A stretch of DNA of 7,945 nt, from contig VBGQ01000180.1 of assembly GCA_005882055.1 (NCBI GenBank), positions 1-7,945 of the forward strand, written 5' to 3'. Below are positions 1 to 6,895 of this stretch, piece by piece (the first letter of the stretch is position 1; every line of letters begins with the position of its first letter). The notes below the pieces were generated by a model. That model did not search any database and was not told the DNA's origin. It saw only the letters and a list, made by a program, of their open reading frames with translations. This DNA comes from Chloroflexota bacterium. Its GTDB lineage: Bacteria; Chloroflexota; Limnocylindria; QHBO01. Made by a program: the position numbers and the translations under genes.

Positions 1-1
1 C

Positions 2-103
2 GTCGTCCGCGATGGCACCCTCCTCGACGAGGTGAACCTGGGTCGCCGCGGCGACCACCAGGCCAGCGCCCTGATCGCGCGACTGGCTGAGCTCGGCCTC
101 TGA
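2..103 (+). CDS. ABC transporter ATP-binding protein, C-terminal end (partial)
   Basis: Only the last 33 codons are in the window, open from the left edge to TGA at 101-103. The peptide begins VVRDGTLLDE and ends LAELGL. A 'v.rDG.l.de' stretch followed by a short helical tail is typical of the end of MacB/LolD/FtsE-type ATPases, just after the H-loop. No Walker or signature motif is visible, so the family call rests on this tail and on the FtsX-type permease that starts 7 bases downstream. ATPase-then-permease is the usual order in these exporter operons. It would power the adjacent permease at the cytoplasmic face of the membrane. Confidence 0.7.
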   Translation, partial: VVRDGTLLDEVNLGRRGDHQASALIARLAELGL

Positions 104-110
104 TGAACCA

Positions 111-2666
111 ATGCGCCTGAGCGCCCTCGCCTGGCGTGGGCTCCTGGCGCGGCCCCTTCGCACTTCCCTCACCATCCTGGGCGTGGCGCTCGGGGTCGGG
201 ATCATCACGGCCACGCTGGTCGCCAACCAGGCGGCGACCGAGACCGTGCAGCGGGCGGCCCAAGAGCTCTACGGCAAGGCGACGATCCGGGTGCGCGCCT
301 TCTCCGACGCCGGTCTGACTCCTCGCGCGGTGACGACGCTGCGCCAGCTGCCGGACGTCGCCGCGGCGGCCGCGGTCAGCGAGCGGCGCCTGGTGATGAC
401 CACGCTGCCCGGCCCGCACGAGCAGGTCTTCAACCTGCTCGCCATCGGAATCGACCCCGACGATGAACGGCAGGTCCGGACCCCAACCCTGGTGGCGGGT
501 TCGTACCTCGCGGCGAAGAAGCCCAACACGGTGGTCCTCAACGCCCAGTGGGCCGCCGACCACGGCCTCAACGTCGGAGACGACCTGCTCCTCACCGGCG
601 ACCTGCGATCCGGGCCGCCCCACATGCAGATCGTGGGGCTGCTCGATGACGTGGGCTTCGGAGCGCTGGGGTCAGGCGCCGTGGTAGTGCTGCCGCGGGG
701 CACGCTCGCGGCCGCCTTCGCCGGGGCCGGAGCGACAACCGGCGGCGCGCCAGTCACCTCGGTCGACCTTGTGGTGCCCGCGTCCTCGCAGGCTCACGTG
801 CAGCAGGAGCTCGACGCCTCGCTGCACGAGCCGTTCGTGGTTGAGACGGTCGCCGACGCAGCGTCGCAGCTCGCCCGCGCCCAGAACGGGTTTGCGGGGA
901 TCGCGTTCCTGTTCGGGCTGCTGGCGCTCGCCGTGGGTGGCTTCCTCGTCGCGAACACCATGGTCATGACCCTCACCGAGCGAACCAGGGAGGTCGGGCT
1001 GCTGCGCGCCGCCGGGACGACTGCCCGCCAGGTGCTGGGCATCTTCGGCCGGCAGGCCCTGGCACTGGGGCTGGCGGGCTCGGTTCTCGGGGTCCTGCTG
1101 GGCATCGCCTTGGCGGCCGGCATGATCGAGTTCCTGCGCTCGACGCGCTCGGTGCTCATCGATGGGCTGCCGCTCAACCCGGGGTCGTTGCTGCTCGGCT
1201 TCGCGGTTGGCGTGCTGGCCACGCTCGCGGCCGCCGCGCTGCCGGCGGCGGCCGCAGCGCGCATCGGTCCGCTCGACGCGTTGCGACCCTCCCGCCAGCC
1301 GAACCGCACCCTCGTGGGCCGGCTGCGTTGGGTGGTTGGCCTGGAGGTGGTCCTCCTGGCCGTCGGCTTGGCTGCGTATCCGCTGGCCCGTGGTAGCGCC
1401 TCGCTGCCGGCGATCCTGCTGGCGGTCGCGGTCCTCGTGGGCGGCGCCGCCCTGACCGCGGTCGCGGTCGATCCTATCGGACGCGTGGTGGGTCGCCCCT
1501 TCGAATGGTTCTTCGGCGCCCAGGGCCTGCTCGGTCGGGCCCACCTGGGACGCGATCGCGTCCGCACCGGCTTGACGGTCGGGGCACTGCTCATTGGCCT
1601 GGCAGCGGTCGTGGCGCTCGGAACCGTCGCGGAGAGTGCGCGTGGCACCGCCCAACGTTGGGTCGCCTCCATCCTGCCTGGCGGATACGGCGTGCGCATC
1701 GGCGTCGCGGTCCCGGAGGAGGGCGCCCGCCCGACGCTGGAGCAGACCACCGGCGTCGCCGCCGTGACCCCCATCGTCGAGTTCCCCGCGGTAGAGGCGG
1801 CGCACGGGGGCCAGCGCGAGGCGCCCATGGCCGGCATCGACGCGACCATCTTCGAGCGCACTGGCTCGCTGATCTTCTCCACCGGTGATCGGTCAAAGGC
1901 GTTCGCCGCGCTGCGCGCCGGTGGCTCGGTGCTCGTCCCCGAGCCGATTGCCGTGCGCGATGACCTCAAGCTCGGCGACACCCTTCAGCTTGGGCTCCCA
2001 GGAGGGCGTACGACCGCGTTCACCGTCGCGGGCATCGTCGCGTATTCGATTCCCTCTCCCAGCGGGGAGGGCGACCTGTTGATCAGCCTGGCCGACGCCA
2101 AGAACCATTTCGACCGCGACGAGGCGTCGCTCTGGGCACTGGTGCCGAAGCCAGGCGTGGACGCCGGTGCGTTCCGCGCGGCGGTGGCGGAGTCGGCAAG
2201 GGGCCTGGCGGCGACGCCCATCAGCGCAGCGGACCTGGCCGGCGACCTGGCCCGAGCGCTTGACCGCCTCATCGGTCTATTCGATGCTCTGGCGCTCATC
2301 GCCGTCTTCATCGCGGCGCTGGGCATCGTGAACACGCTGTCGGTCGGCGTGGTCGAGCGCCTGCGTGAGATCGCGATCCTGCGGGCGAACGGCATGACCG
2401 TCCGCCAGGTGCAGGCCATGGTGGTCGCCGAGGCGGCCATGATGGGCGTGGTTGGCGGCCTCGCGGCGGTCGGTACCGGGTTGCTGGTCGCCTGGGCCCT
2501 CGTCGGCATCGGGTCGGTGAACGACTTCGGAGGGCTGAGCGTGCCGTGGAGTCTGCTGGTGATCGTGGTGCTATTGGGGGTAGGGGTTGCCGCACTGGCC
2601 GGCATCTATCCCGCGCGGCTCGCGGCGAGATCATCGATCGTCGGCAGCCTGCGGCACTTCGAGTAG
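111..2666 (+). CDS. FtsX/MacB-type ABC transporter permease, duplicated, about 10 TM
   Basis: This 851-residue membrane protein is the permease half of an ABC exporter of the FtsX/MacB/LolC superfamily. Hydrophobic segments lie near residues 15-38, 262-287, 314-342, 357-384, 406-426, 433-453, 486-507, 720-745, 770-798 and 813-836. Two large extracytoplasmic domains lie at about 40-255 and 510-715. The conserved cytoplasmic coupling element after the second helix of each FtsX unit appears twice: ERTREVGLLRAAG (290-302) and ERLREIAILRANG (749-761). This shows a tandem duplication within one chain, as in the large YbbP-like permeases. The start at ATG 111 is 7 bases after the upstream ATPase stop, so translation is probably coupled. 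An ATG at 102 overlapping that stop is out of frame and ends at once. The substrate cannot be told from sequence; lipids, lipoproteins, peptides or macrolides are all known for relatives. Confidence 0.93.
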   Translation: MRLSALAWRGLLARPLRTSLTILGVALGVGIITATLVANQAATETVQRAAQELYGKATIRVRAFSDAGLTPRAVTTLRQLPDVAAAAAVSERRLVMTTLPGPHEQVFNLLAIGIDPDDERQVRTPTLVAGSYLAAKKPNTVVLNAQWAADHGLNVGDDLLLTGDLRSGPPHMQIVGLLDDVGFGALGSGAVVVLPRGTLAAAFAGAGATTGGAPVTSVDLVVPASSQAHVQQELDASLHEPFVVETVADAASQLARAQNGFAGIAFLFGLLALAVGGFLVANTMVMTLTERTREVGLLRAAGTTARQVLGIFGRQALALGLAGSVLGVLLGIALAAGMIEFLRSTRSVLIDGLPLNPGSLLLGFAVGVLATLAAAALPAAAAARIGPLDALRPSRQPNRTLVGRLRWVVGLEVVLLAVGLAAYPLARGSASLPAILLAVAVLVGGAALTAVAVDPIGRVVGRPFEWFFGAQGLLGRAHLGRDRVRTGLTVGALLIGLAAVVALGTVAESARGTAQRWVASILPGGYGVRIGVAVPEEGARPTLEQTTGVAAVTPIVEFPAVEAAHGGQREAPMAGIDATIFERTGSLIFSTGDRSKAFAALRAGGSVLVPEPIAVRDDLKLGDTLQLGLPGGRTTAFTVAGIVAYSIPSPSGEGDLLISLADAKNHFDRDEASLWALVPKPGVDAGAFRAAVAESARGLAATPISAADLAGDLARALDRLIGLFDALALIAVFIAALGIVNTLSVGVVERLREIAILRANGMTVRQVQAMVVAEAAMMGVVGGLAAVGTGLLVAWALVGIGSVNDFGGLSVPWSLLVIVVLLGVGVAALAGIYPARLAARSSIVGSLRHFE

Positions 2667-2674
2667 GCAATTTC

Positions 2675-2680
2675 AGGAGG
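2675..2680 (+). promoter_or_regulatory. Ribosome binding site for the PPC/DUF296 gene
   Basis: AGGAGG lies in the 28-base gap after the permease stop. It is 14 bases before the chosen ATG at 2695, which is long, but a second purine run GGAAG at 2686-2690 sits 4 bases before that ATG. The nearer ATG at 2684 is out of frame with the conserved protein. The spacing supports starting the gene here and not at the in-frame ATG at 2587, which would overlap the permease by 80 bases. Confidence 0.5.
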
Positions 2681-2694
2681 CGAATGGAAGACCG

Positions 2695-3123
2695 ATGTCG
2701 ACGGGATTGCAGGAAGCCCAGGTCGGGCGCACGTTCATCGGTCGTTTGGCGACCGACACGGACCTCGTTGAGGAGATCGAGCGCTTCTGCGCCGATGCCG
2801 GGATCCAGGCGGCGGGAGTGAGCGCGGTTGGAGCAATGCGTCGGGCTGCGTACGCGTACTACAACCAGACGACCAAGCAATACAAGGAGATGGCCTCGCC
2901 CAGCCACCACGAGCTCAGCGGCTTCGTTGGCAACATCTCGATGCGCGAGGGACGGCCATTCCTGCACGCCCATGCGACGTTCGCCGACATCAACGGCGAG
3001 TGCGTGGCGGGCCACCTGCTGAAGGGCTGCACCGTCTGGGTCGCGGAGGTCGAGATTCGCGAGCTGGTCGGCGTGGAGCTGGTGCGCGAGCACGACGAGC
3101 TGACCGGCCTCGCGCTCTGGTAA
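2695..3123 (+). CDS. PPC/DUF296 domain protein
   Basis: The 142-residue product fits a single PPC domain (plants and prokaryotes conserved, DUF296), about the usual length for free-standing bacterial members. Visible family features are the opening 'GRTFIGRL' strand, 'EIERFCADAGIQAAGVSAVGAM' at about 27-48, a 'YYN..TKQYKEM' segment at 56-66, 'LSGFVGNIS' at 74-82, and the conserved histidines HAH at 91-93 and GHLL at 106-109. In bacterial members these form a metal-binding site in a trimer. In plants the same domain accompanies AT-hooks in DNA-binding proteins, but no AT-hook is present here. The biochemical role of bacterial PPC proteins is poorly defined. ATG 2695 was chosen because the domain begins right after it; an in-frame extension to 2587 would run into the permease gene. 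It sits 28 bases after the permease stop, so it may share the transcript. Confidence 0.85.
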   Translation: MSTGLQEAQVGRTFIGRLATDTDLVEEIERFCADAGIQAAGVSAVGAMRRAAYAYYNQTTKQYKEMASPSHHELSGFVGNISMREGRPFLHAHATFADINGECVAGHLLKGCTVWVAEVEIRELVGVELVREHDELTGLALW

Positions 3124-3148
3124 GGGTGCCGTGGAGGGTGGGCAGCCG

Positions 3149-3985
3149 ATGGAGCCGCTGAATCCCGAGTCGCCGCTGCAGCCGGAGGCGAGCGGCGAGC
3201 TGTGGCGCGCGATCCTGATGGGGACCGACCCCGTCTATGCCCGAACGCGCCGCTTCATGCAGCGGGTGCCAGGGCACCCACGCTGCAAGATGTGCGCGGC
3301 TCCCTTTGGAGGCATCGGCGGCCCGTTGATGCGGCTGATGGGCCGGAGACGATGGCCGAAGAATCCCAAGTACTGCGGCATCTGCTTTCGGCTGCTCGAG
3401 GAGCAGCACGGCGGCGCGGAGATCGAGTGCTCGTTGCTCTTCGCCGACGTGCGGGGTTCCACGACCTTGGCGGAAGGGATCACACCGGCCGCCTTCAGTC
3501 GACTGATGGCGCGGTTCTACGAGACGGCCACTGCAGTGCTCGTGGAGCGCGATGCGATCGTCGACAAGTTCGTGGGCGACGAAGTGATGGCGCTGTTCAT
3601 TCCGGCCGTGGCCGGGGAGGAGCACGCGCGCCGGGCTGTCGAAGCGGCCCAGGCCCTCTTGCGCGCGACCGGGCACGGGGATTCCGGCGGACCCTGGCTG
3701 CCGGTAGGGGCCGGCGTGCACACCGGCACCGCGTTCGTCGGATCGGTGGGCGACACGCTGCTGGCAGAGATCACGGCGCTCGGCGACGTCGTCAACACCG
3801 CTGCTCGGCTCGCCTCTTCGGCGGCCGGCGGGGAGATCCTGGTCACTGACGTCGCGGCATCGGCCGCCGGATTCGACGGCTCGGCGCTGGAGCATCGGCA
3901 GCTGGAGCTGAAGGGGAAGAGCGTCGCGACCGACGTCATCGTGATTCCCGTCGGACGGGAGGCGTCCGTCGCCATCGGTCCTTGA
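3149..3985 (+). CDS. Class III adenylate cyclase with N-terminal CxxC...CxxC module
   Basis: From ATG 3149 the product has 278 residues. Residues 46-79 hold CKMC (C46, C49) and CGIC (C76, C79), 26 residues apart, a likely zinc-binding ribbon. The cyclase homology domain follows at about 92-220. All class III catalytic positions are visible: metal-binding D100 in LLFADVRGST and D144 in DKFVGDE, adenine-selecting K140 and D213 (in ALGDVVNTAAR), and transition-state N216 and R220. The Lys/Asp pair predicts ATP to cAMP, not GTP to cGMP. There is no transmembrane segment, so the enzyme should be cytosolic. The start is ambiguous: GTG 3131 would add 6 residues. I prefer ATG 3149 because GGAGGG at 3133-3138 lies 10 bases before it. 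The gene follows the PPC gene with 25 bases between and may be cotranscribed. Confidence 0.9.
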   Translation: MEPLNPESPLQPEASGELWRAILMGTDPVYARTRRFMQRVPGHPRCKMCAAPFGGIGGPLMRLMGRRRWPKNPKYCGICFRLLEEQHGGAEIECSLLFADVRGSTTLAEGITPAAFSRLMARFYETATAVLVERDAIVDKFVGDEVMALFIPAVAGEEHARRAVEAAQALLRATGHGDSGGPWLPVGAGVHTGTAFVGSVGDTLLAEITALGDVVNTAARLASSAAGGEILVTDVAASAAGFDGSALEHRQLELKGKSVATDVIVIPVGREASVAIGP

Positions 3986-4012
3986 GCCAACGCGTCGCCG
4001 GCGGCCGAATTG

Positions 4013-4018
4013 AGAGGA
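4013..4018 (+). promoter_or_regulatory. Ribosome binding site for the DUF2255 gene
   Basis: AGAGGA lies 7 bases before ATG 4026, a good Shine-Dalgarno distance, in the 40-base gap after the cyclase stop. It fixes the start of the next gene. Confidence 0.6.
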
Positions 4019-4025
4019 ATGTGCA

Positions 4026-4445
4026 ATGACGACATGGACCGATGACGAGCTCGGGCGCATCGGGCGGGCGGATGAGCTCCAGATCGCATCGCGGCGCCCG
4101 GATGGCAGCCTGCGACCGTTCGTCACCATCTGGGCGGTCCGATCGGGCGACGAGATCTACGTTCGGTCCGCGTACGGGCACGAGAATGGCTGGTTCCAGC
4201 GCGCGCTCAGATCGAAGGATGGCCGGATTCGCGCCGGCGGCGTCGAACGCGACGTCGGGTTCGAAGAGCCCGGCCCCGAAGCAGCGGCCGCGGTGACCGC
4301 CGCGTACCACGCCAAGTACGACCGCTACGGAGCGCGGATGGTCGGCACGGTCGTCTCGGACGAGGCGGAACGATTGACTCTCAAGGTCGTTCCTCGCTCG
4401 CGCGCGTTGGGACCATCGGCGTCGCCGGCTGATCCGACCGGATGA
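4026..4445 (+). CDS. DUF2255 family protein
   Basis: This is a 139-residue soluble protein with the look of DUF2255. The N-terminal 'W.ddEL.rIgrAdELqIasrRpDGslRpfVtIWaVr' pattern covers residues 4-39. It is followed by 'DEIYVRSAYG' at about 42-51, a Trp near 56, and a helix with 'AAYHAKYDRYG' at about 92-102. The last 15 or so residues (rich in Ala, Ser and Pro) look like a disordered tail. The function of the family is unknown; the fold has been likened to small beta-barrel flavin or F420-binding proteins, but I see no motif proving cofactor binding. There is no signal peptide. The stop codon overlaps the next start by 4 bases (ATGA), suggesting translational coupling with the c-di-GMP protein. 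Confidence 0.8.
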   Translation: MTTWTDDELGRIGRADELQIASRRPDGSLRPFVTIWAVRSGDEIYVRSAYGHENGWFQRALRSKDGRIRAGGVERDVGFEEPGPEAAAAVTAAYHAKYDRYGARMVGTVVSDEAERLTLKVVPRSRALGPSASPADPTG

Positions 4446-6895
4446 TGGCAGGGGCGTCCCCGCGGCCGTACCGTGCGCGCCGATGGGTAACAAGTTGCAA
4501 GAAGTGGGAGGCGGCCGCCTACCTCGCCGTGCCGCCCCGAACGCTCTACCTGCTGGCCCAGCGCAAGCAGGTCCCGGCGGTGAAGGTGGGTCGCGCCTGG
4601 CGCTTCAAGCGATCCGTGCTTGACGCCCGCCTGCACGGCACCGACGGCGTCGAAACGGCGACCGCCCTCGCTGACCTTTCCGTGGAGCTGGGTGGCCTGG
4701 TCGAGCTGCAGGCCATCGCGCAAACGGTGCGCGACCGCCTGCGGGAGATCTTTGGGGTCGAGATGGCCGGGCTGATGCGCCTGGAGGGCGACTCCCTCGT
4801 CACCGTTCTTCCCAGCTCTGAGCTGAGCTTGGCGTCGGGCACCCACTTCGCGCTGTCGAGCAGCGCGATCCTCCGGCAGGCCATGGAGCGTGAGGAACCG
4901 ACGGTCTTCGAGGATTTGCAGGCGCATCCTGCCCCCTCGGCAGACATCATCAGCCGATTCGAGCTTCGAGGAGCCGTGTTCGTGCCCATTCGGGTGGCCG
5001 GCGTGACCTGGGGTCTCCTCTCGCTCGCCACGCACCGCCCGCGCCGCTTCCTTCCCGCCGAGACCGATCGGCTCATGTCGATTGCCAGCCAGGTTGGTTT
5101 GGCCGTCAACAACGCCAGGCTCCTCGCAGAGACAAGACGCTGGAGCGAGCAGCTCGAACGCATCGAGGCCCTCACCGCGACGCTCAGCCGGTCCCGAGAG
5201 GTGGGCGACGTCGCCGATGCGGTCGCGCGAGAGATCGACAGCGTCATCGATTGGCACGGCCTGCGGTTCTATGTCCTCAAGGAGGACGGGCAGACGCTCG
5301 AGCCGATCAAGCTGCGAAGCAAGGTCTCGCACTACGCTCACGAGACCCCTGATCTGGTTCGCCTGAGCCTCGGGAAGGGGCTCGGCGGTCACATCGCGGC
5401 TTCGGGCGTGCCCGAGATCATCAACGACGCGGCCCGCGACCCGCGGGGGTCGTGGATTCCTGGTACCGACGAGACCGAGGAGTCGATGATCGTGGTGCCA
5501 CTCATTTACGAGGATCGAGTGCTCGGGGTCCTCGAGCTGTTCCGCCTGGGCCTCAACGCATTCGACGCCACCGACCTGCGTGTCGCGCAGATCATCGGCT
5601 CCCAGGCCGCGGTCGCCCTCTCCAACGCCCGCCAGCTCGAGGAGATGGAGCGGCGGCGTGAGGCCCTGGAGCGACGCGTCGCCAGCCAGCGGCAGCTGCT
5701 GGCCATCACCGAACGACTGCTCGCCCAGCGCGAGCGGGGAGCCGTGTTCGAAGCGATCGCCGATACCCTCGCGGACGTGGTGCCCCACGACACCCTGACG
5801 ATCTACCTGGTCGACAACAATGAAGGCTGCCTCGTCCCGATCCTGGCCCGAGACCAATACGCGGAGCAGATCCTGGCGAGCCGCCCGGCACTCGGATCGG
5901 GGATCACCGGTGACGTCATCGCCAAGGGCGAGGCCGAGATGATCAACGACGCGGAGAACGATCCGCGGGTGGTTCACGTGCCCGGGACGCCAACAGACGA
6001 TGACGAGTCGATGATCGTGGCTCCCATCCGCAACGCTGACGGCGTGGTCGGGGCCCTCAACCTGTACCGCGTCGGGGGTGAGTTCAACGACGAGGACCTG
6101 GAGCTCGTTCGGCTCTTCACCAACCACGTCGCCATCGCACTGGACAACGCGACGATCCACGATCAGCTCGTCGATGCAGCAGTGACCGATCCCCTGACGA
6201 GCCTGCCCAATCGCCGCCTTTTCGCCGAGCGAATCGATCATGCGCTCGCCCGCCGAGCACGTTCGGGCAGTCATCTGGCCGTGCTGTTCCTGGACCTCGA
6301 CAGCTTCAAGATGGTCAACGACGGGCTTGGTCACGCGGCCGGTGACGCCGTGTTGCGCGGGGTGGCGCTCCGGCTGCGCGAGTGCACCCGCCAGGCCGAC
6401 ACCATCGCCCGGCTGGGTGGTGATGAATTCGGGATCCTCCTCGAGGACATCCGCGAAGAGGCGGATGCAGCAGAGGCAGCGGAGCGGCTGGTCAACGCTC
6501 TGTCAGGCACGCTGGACATCGATGGCCGCACGGTCCGCGCGCGAGCGAGCATCGGGGTTGCGCTCGATCGTGGCGATCCGGAAATGCGATGCATGCGCGC
6601 CAGCTCGCGAGGCTCCAGCTTGACGGCGAGCTTCGTGAGGCGCTCGAGCTCGGGCAGTTCAGCGTCAGCTATCAGCCGATCATCGGCTTCCCGGCGGGAC
6701 GGATCGTGGGGGCGGAGGCGCTGCTGCGCTGGAACCATCCGACGCGCGCCATCGGTCCATTGGAATTCATCGAGCTCGCCGAGGAGTCGGGCGAGATCGT
6801 GGCGATCGGCGCATGGGTACTACGCGAGGCATGCCGGCAGGCGCGGACCTGGCAGACCAAGATCGCCGGCGCGCGAGATCTGCGGATCTCTGTGA
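4442..6895 (+). CDS. HTH-GAF-GAF-GAF-GGDEF protein, frame broken before EAL
   Basis: The first 714 residues are recognisable. An excisionase/MerR-like helix-turn-helix is at about 22-65 (AAYLAVPPRTLYLLA, then VPAVKVGRAWRF). Three GAF domains lie at about 73-230, 243-400 and 417-573. The GGDEF diguanylate cyclase domain starts near 578 with TDPLTSLPNRRLF; metal-binding D618 is in FLDLDSFK, the signature GGDEF is at 659-663, and the inhibitory site RQAD is at 650-653, exactly five residues upstream. It should make c-di-GMP from two GTP under GAF-sensed control. After SIGVALDRGDPE (nt 6581-6583) homology stops: the usual ADxAMYxAKxxG ending is missing, and residues 715-817 read an unrelated frame over the EAL gene. 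The real coding signal therefore ends near 6583. The start is ATG 4442, or ATG 4445 right behind it; no strong ribosome site is seen, and it overlaps the DUF2255 stop. Confidence 0.85.
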   Translation: MMAGASPRPYRARRWVTSCKKWEAAAYLAVPPRTLYLLAQRKQVPAVKVGRAWRFKRSVLDARLHGTDGVETATALADLSVELGGLVELQAIAQTVRDRLREIFGVEMAGLMRLEGDSLVTVLPSSELSLASGTHFALSSSAILRQAMEREEPTVFEDLQAHPAPSADIISRFELRGAVFVPIRVAGVTWGLLSLATHRPRRFLPAETDRLMSIASQVGLAVNNARLLAETRRWSEQLERIEALTATLSRSREVGDVADAVAREIDSVIDWHGLRFYVLKEDGQTLEPIKLRSKVSHYAHETPDLVRLSLGKGLGGHIAASGVPEIINDAARDPRGSWIPGTDETEESMIVVPLIYEDRVLGVLELFRLGLNAFDATDLRVAQIIGSQAAVALSNARQLEEMERRREALERRVASQRQLLAITERLLAQRERGAVFEAIADTLADVVPHDTLTIYLVDNNEGCLVPILARDQYAEQILASRPALGSGITGDVIAKGEAEMINDAENDPRVVHVPGTPTDDDESMIVAPIRNADGVVGALNLYRVGGEFNDEDLELVRLFTNHVAIALDNATIHDQLVDAAVTDPLTSLPNRRLFAERIDHALARRARSGSHLAVLFLDLDSFKMVNDGLGHAAGDAVLRGVALRLRECTRQADTIARLGGDEFGILLEDIREEADAAEAAERLVNALSGTLDIDGRTVRARASIGVALDRGDPEMRCMRASSRGSSLTASFVRRSSSGSSASAISRSSASRRDGSWGRRRCCAGTIRRAPSVHWNSSSSPRSRARSWRSAHGYYARHAGRRGPGRPRSPAREICGSL
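6581..6595 (+). other. Frame break / inferred deletion point in the GGDEF-EAL gene
   Basis: Conserved GGDEF sequence is read in the frame of 4442 through GAA 6581-6583. Conserved linker and EAL sequence (MHARQLARLQLDGELREAL) is read in another frame from ATG 6589. Five bases, ATGCG, lie between. In intact GGDEF-EAL proteins about 25-30 residues normally separate these points, so the parsimonious reading is a loss of 3k+1 bases, roughly 75-95. The spot is rich in short ATGC/GCGC repeats, which favour slippage or assembly collapse. No slippery heptamer is visible. Confidence 0.75.

Noticed and set aside
672..1981. Long - strand open frames (377 and 395 codons) under the permease gene
   Set aside because: They overlap the permease core, overlap each other, and are low-complexity Arg/Ala/Gly/Pro-rich, typical shadows.
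2587..2694. Upstream extension of the PPC gene to ATG 2587
   Set aside because: It would overlap the permease by 80 bases and add a basic, low-complexity stretch without family similarity; the ribosome site is downstream of it.
4325..6334. 669-codon open frame on the - strand opposite the HTH/GAF/GGDEF gene
   Set aside because: Long antisense frames are common opposite G+C-rich genes. The + strand frame shows clear HTH, GAF and GGDEF motifs, while this one shows no recognisable domain.
6581..6595. Programmed ribosomal frameshift joining GGDEF and EAL
   Set aside because: No slippery heptamer or downstream pseudoknot is evident, and a one-base slip would still leave about 25-30 conserved residues missing.
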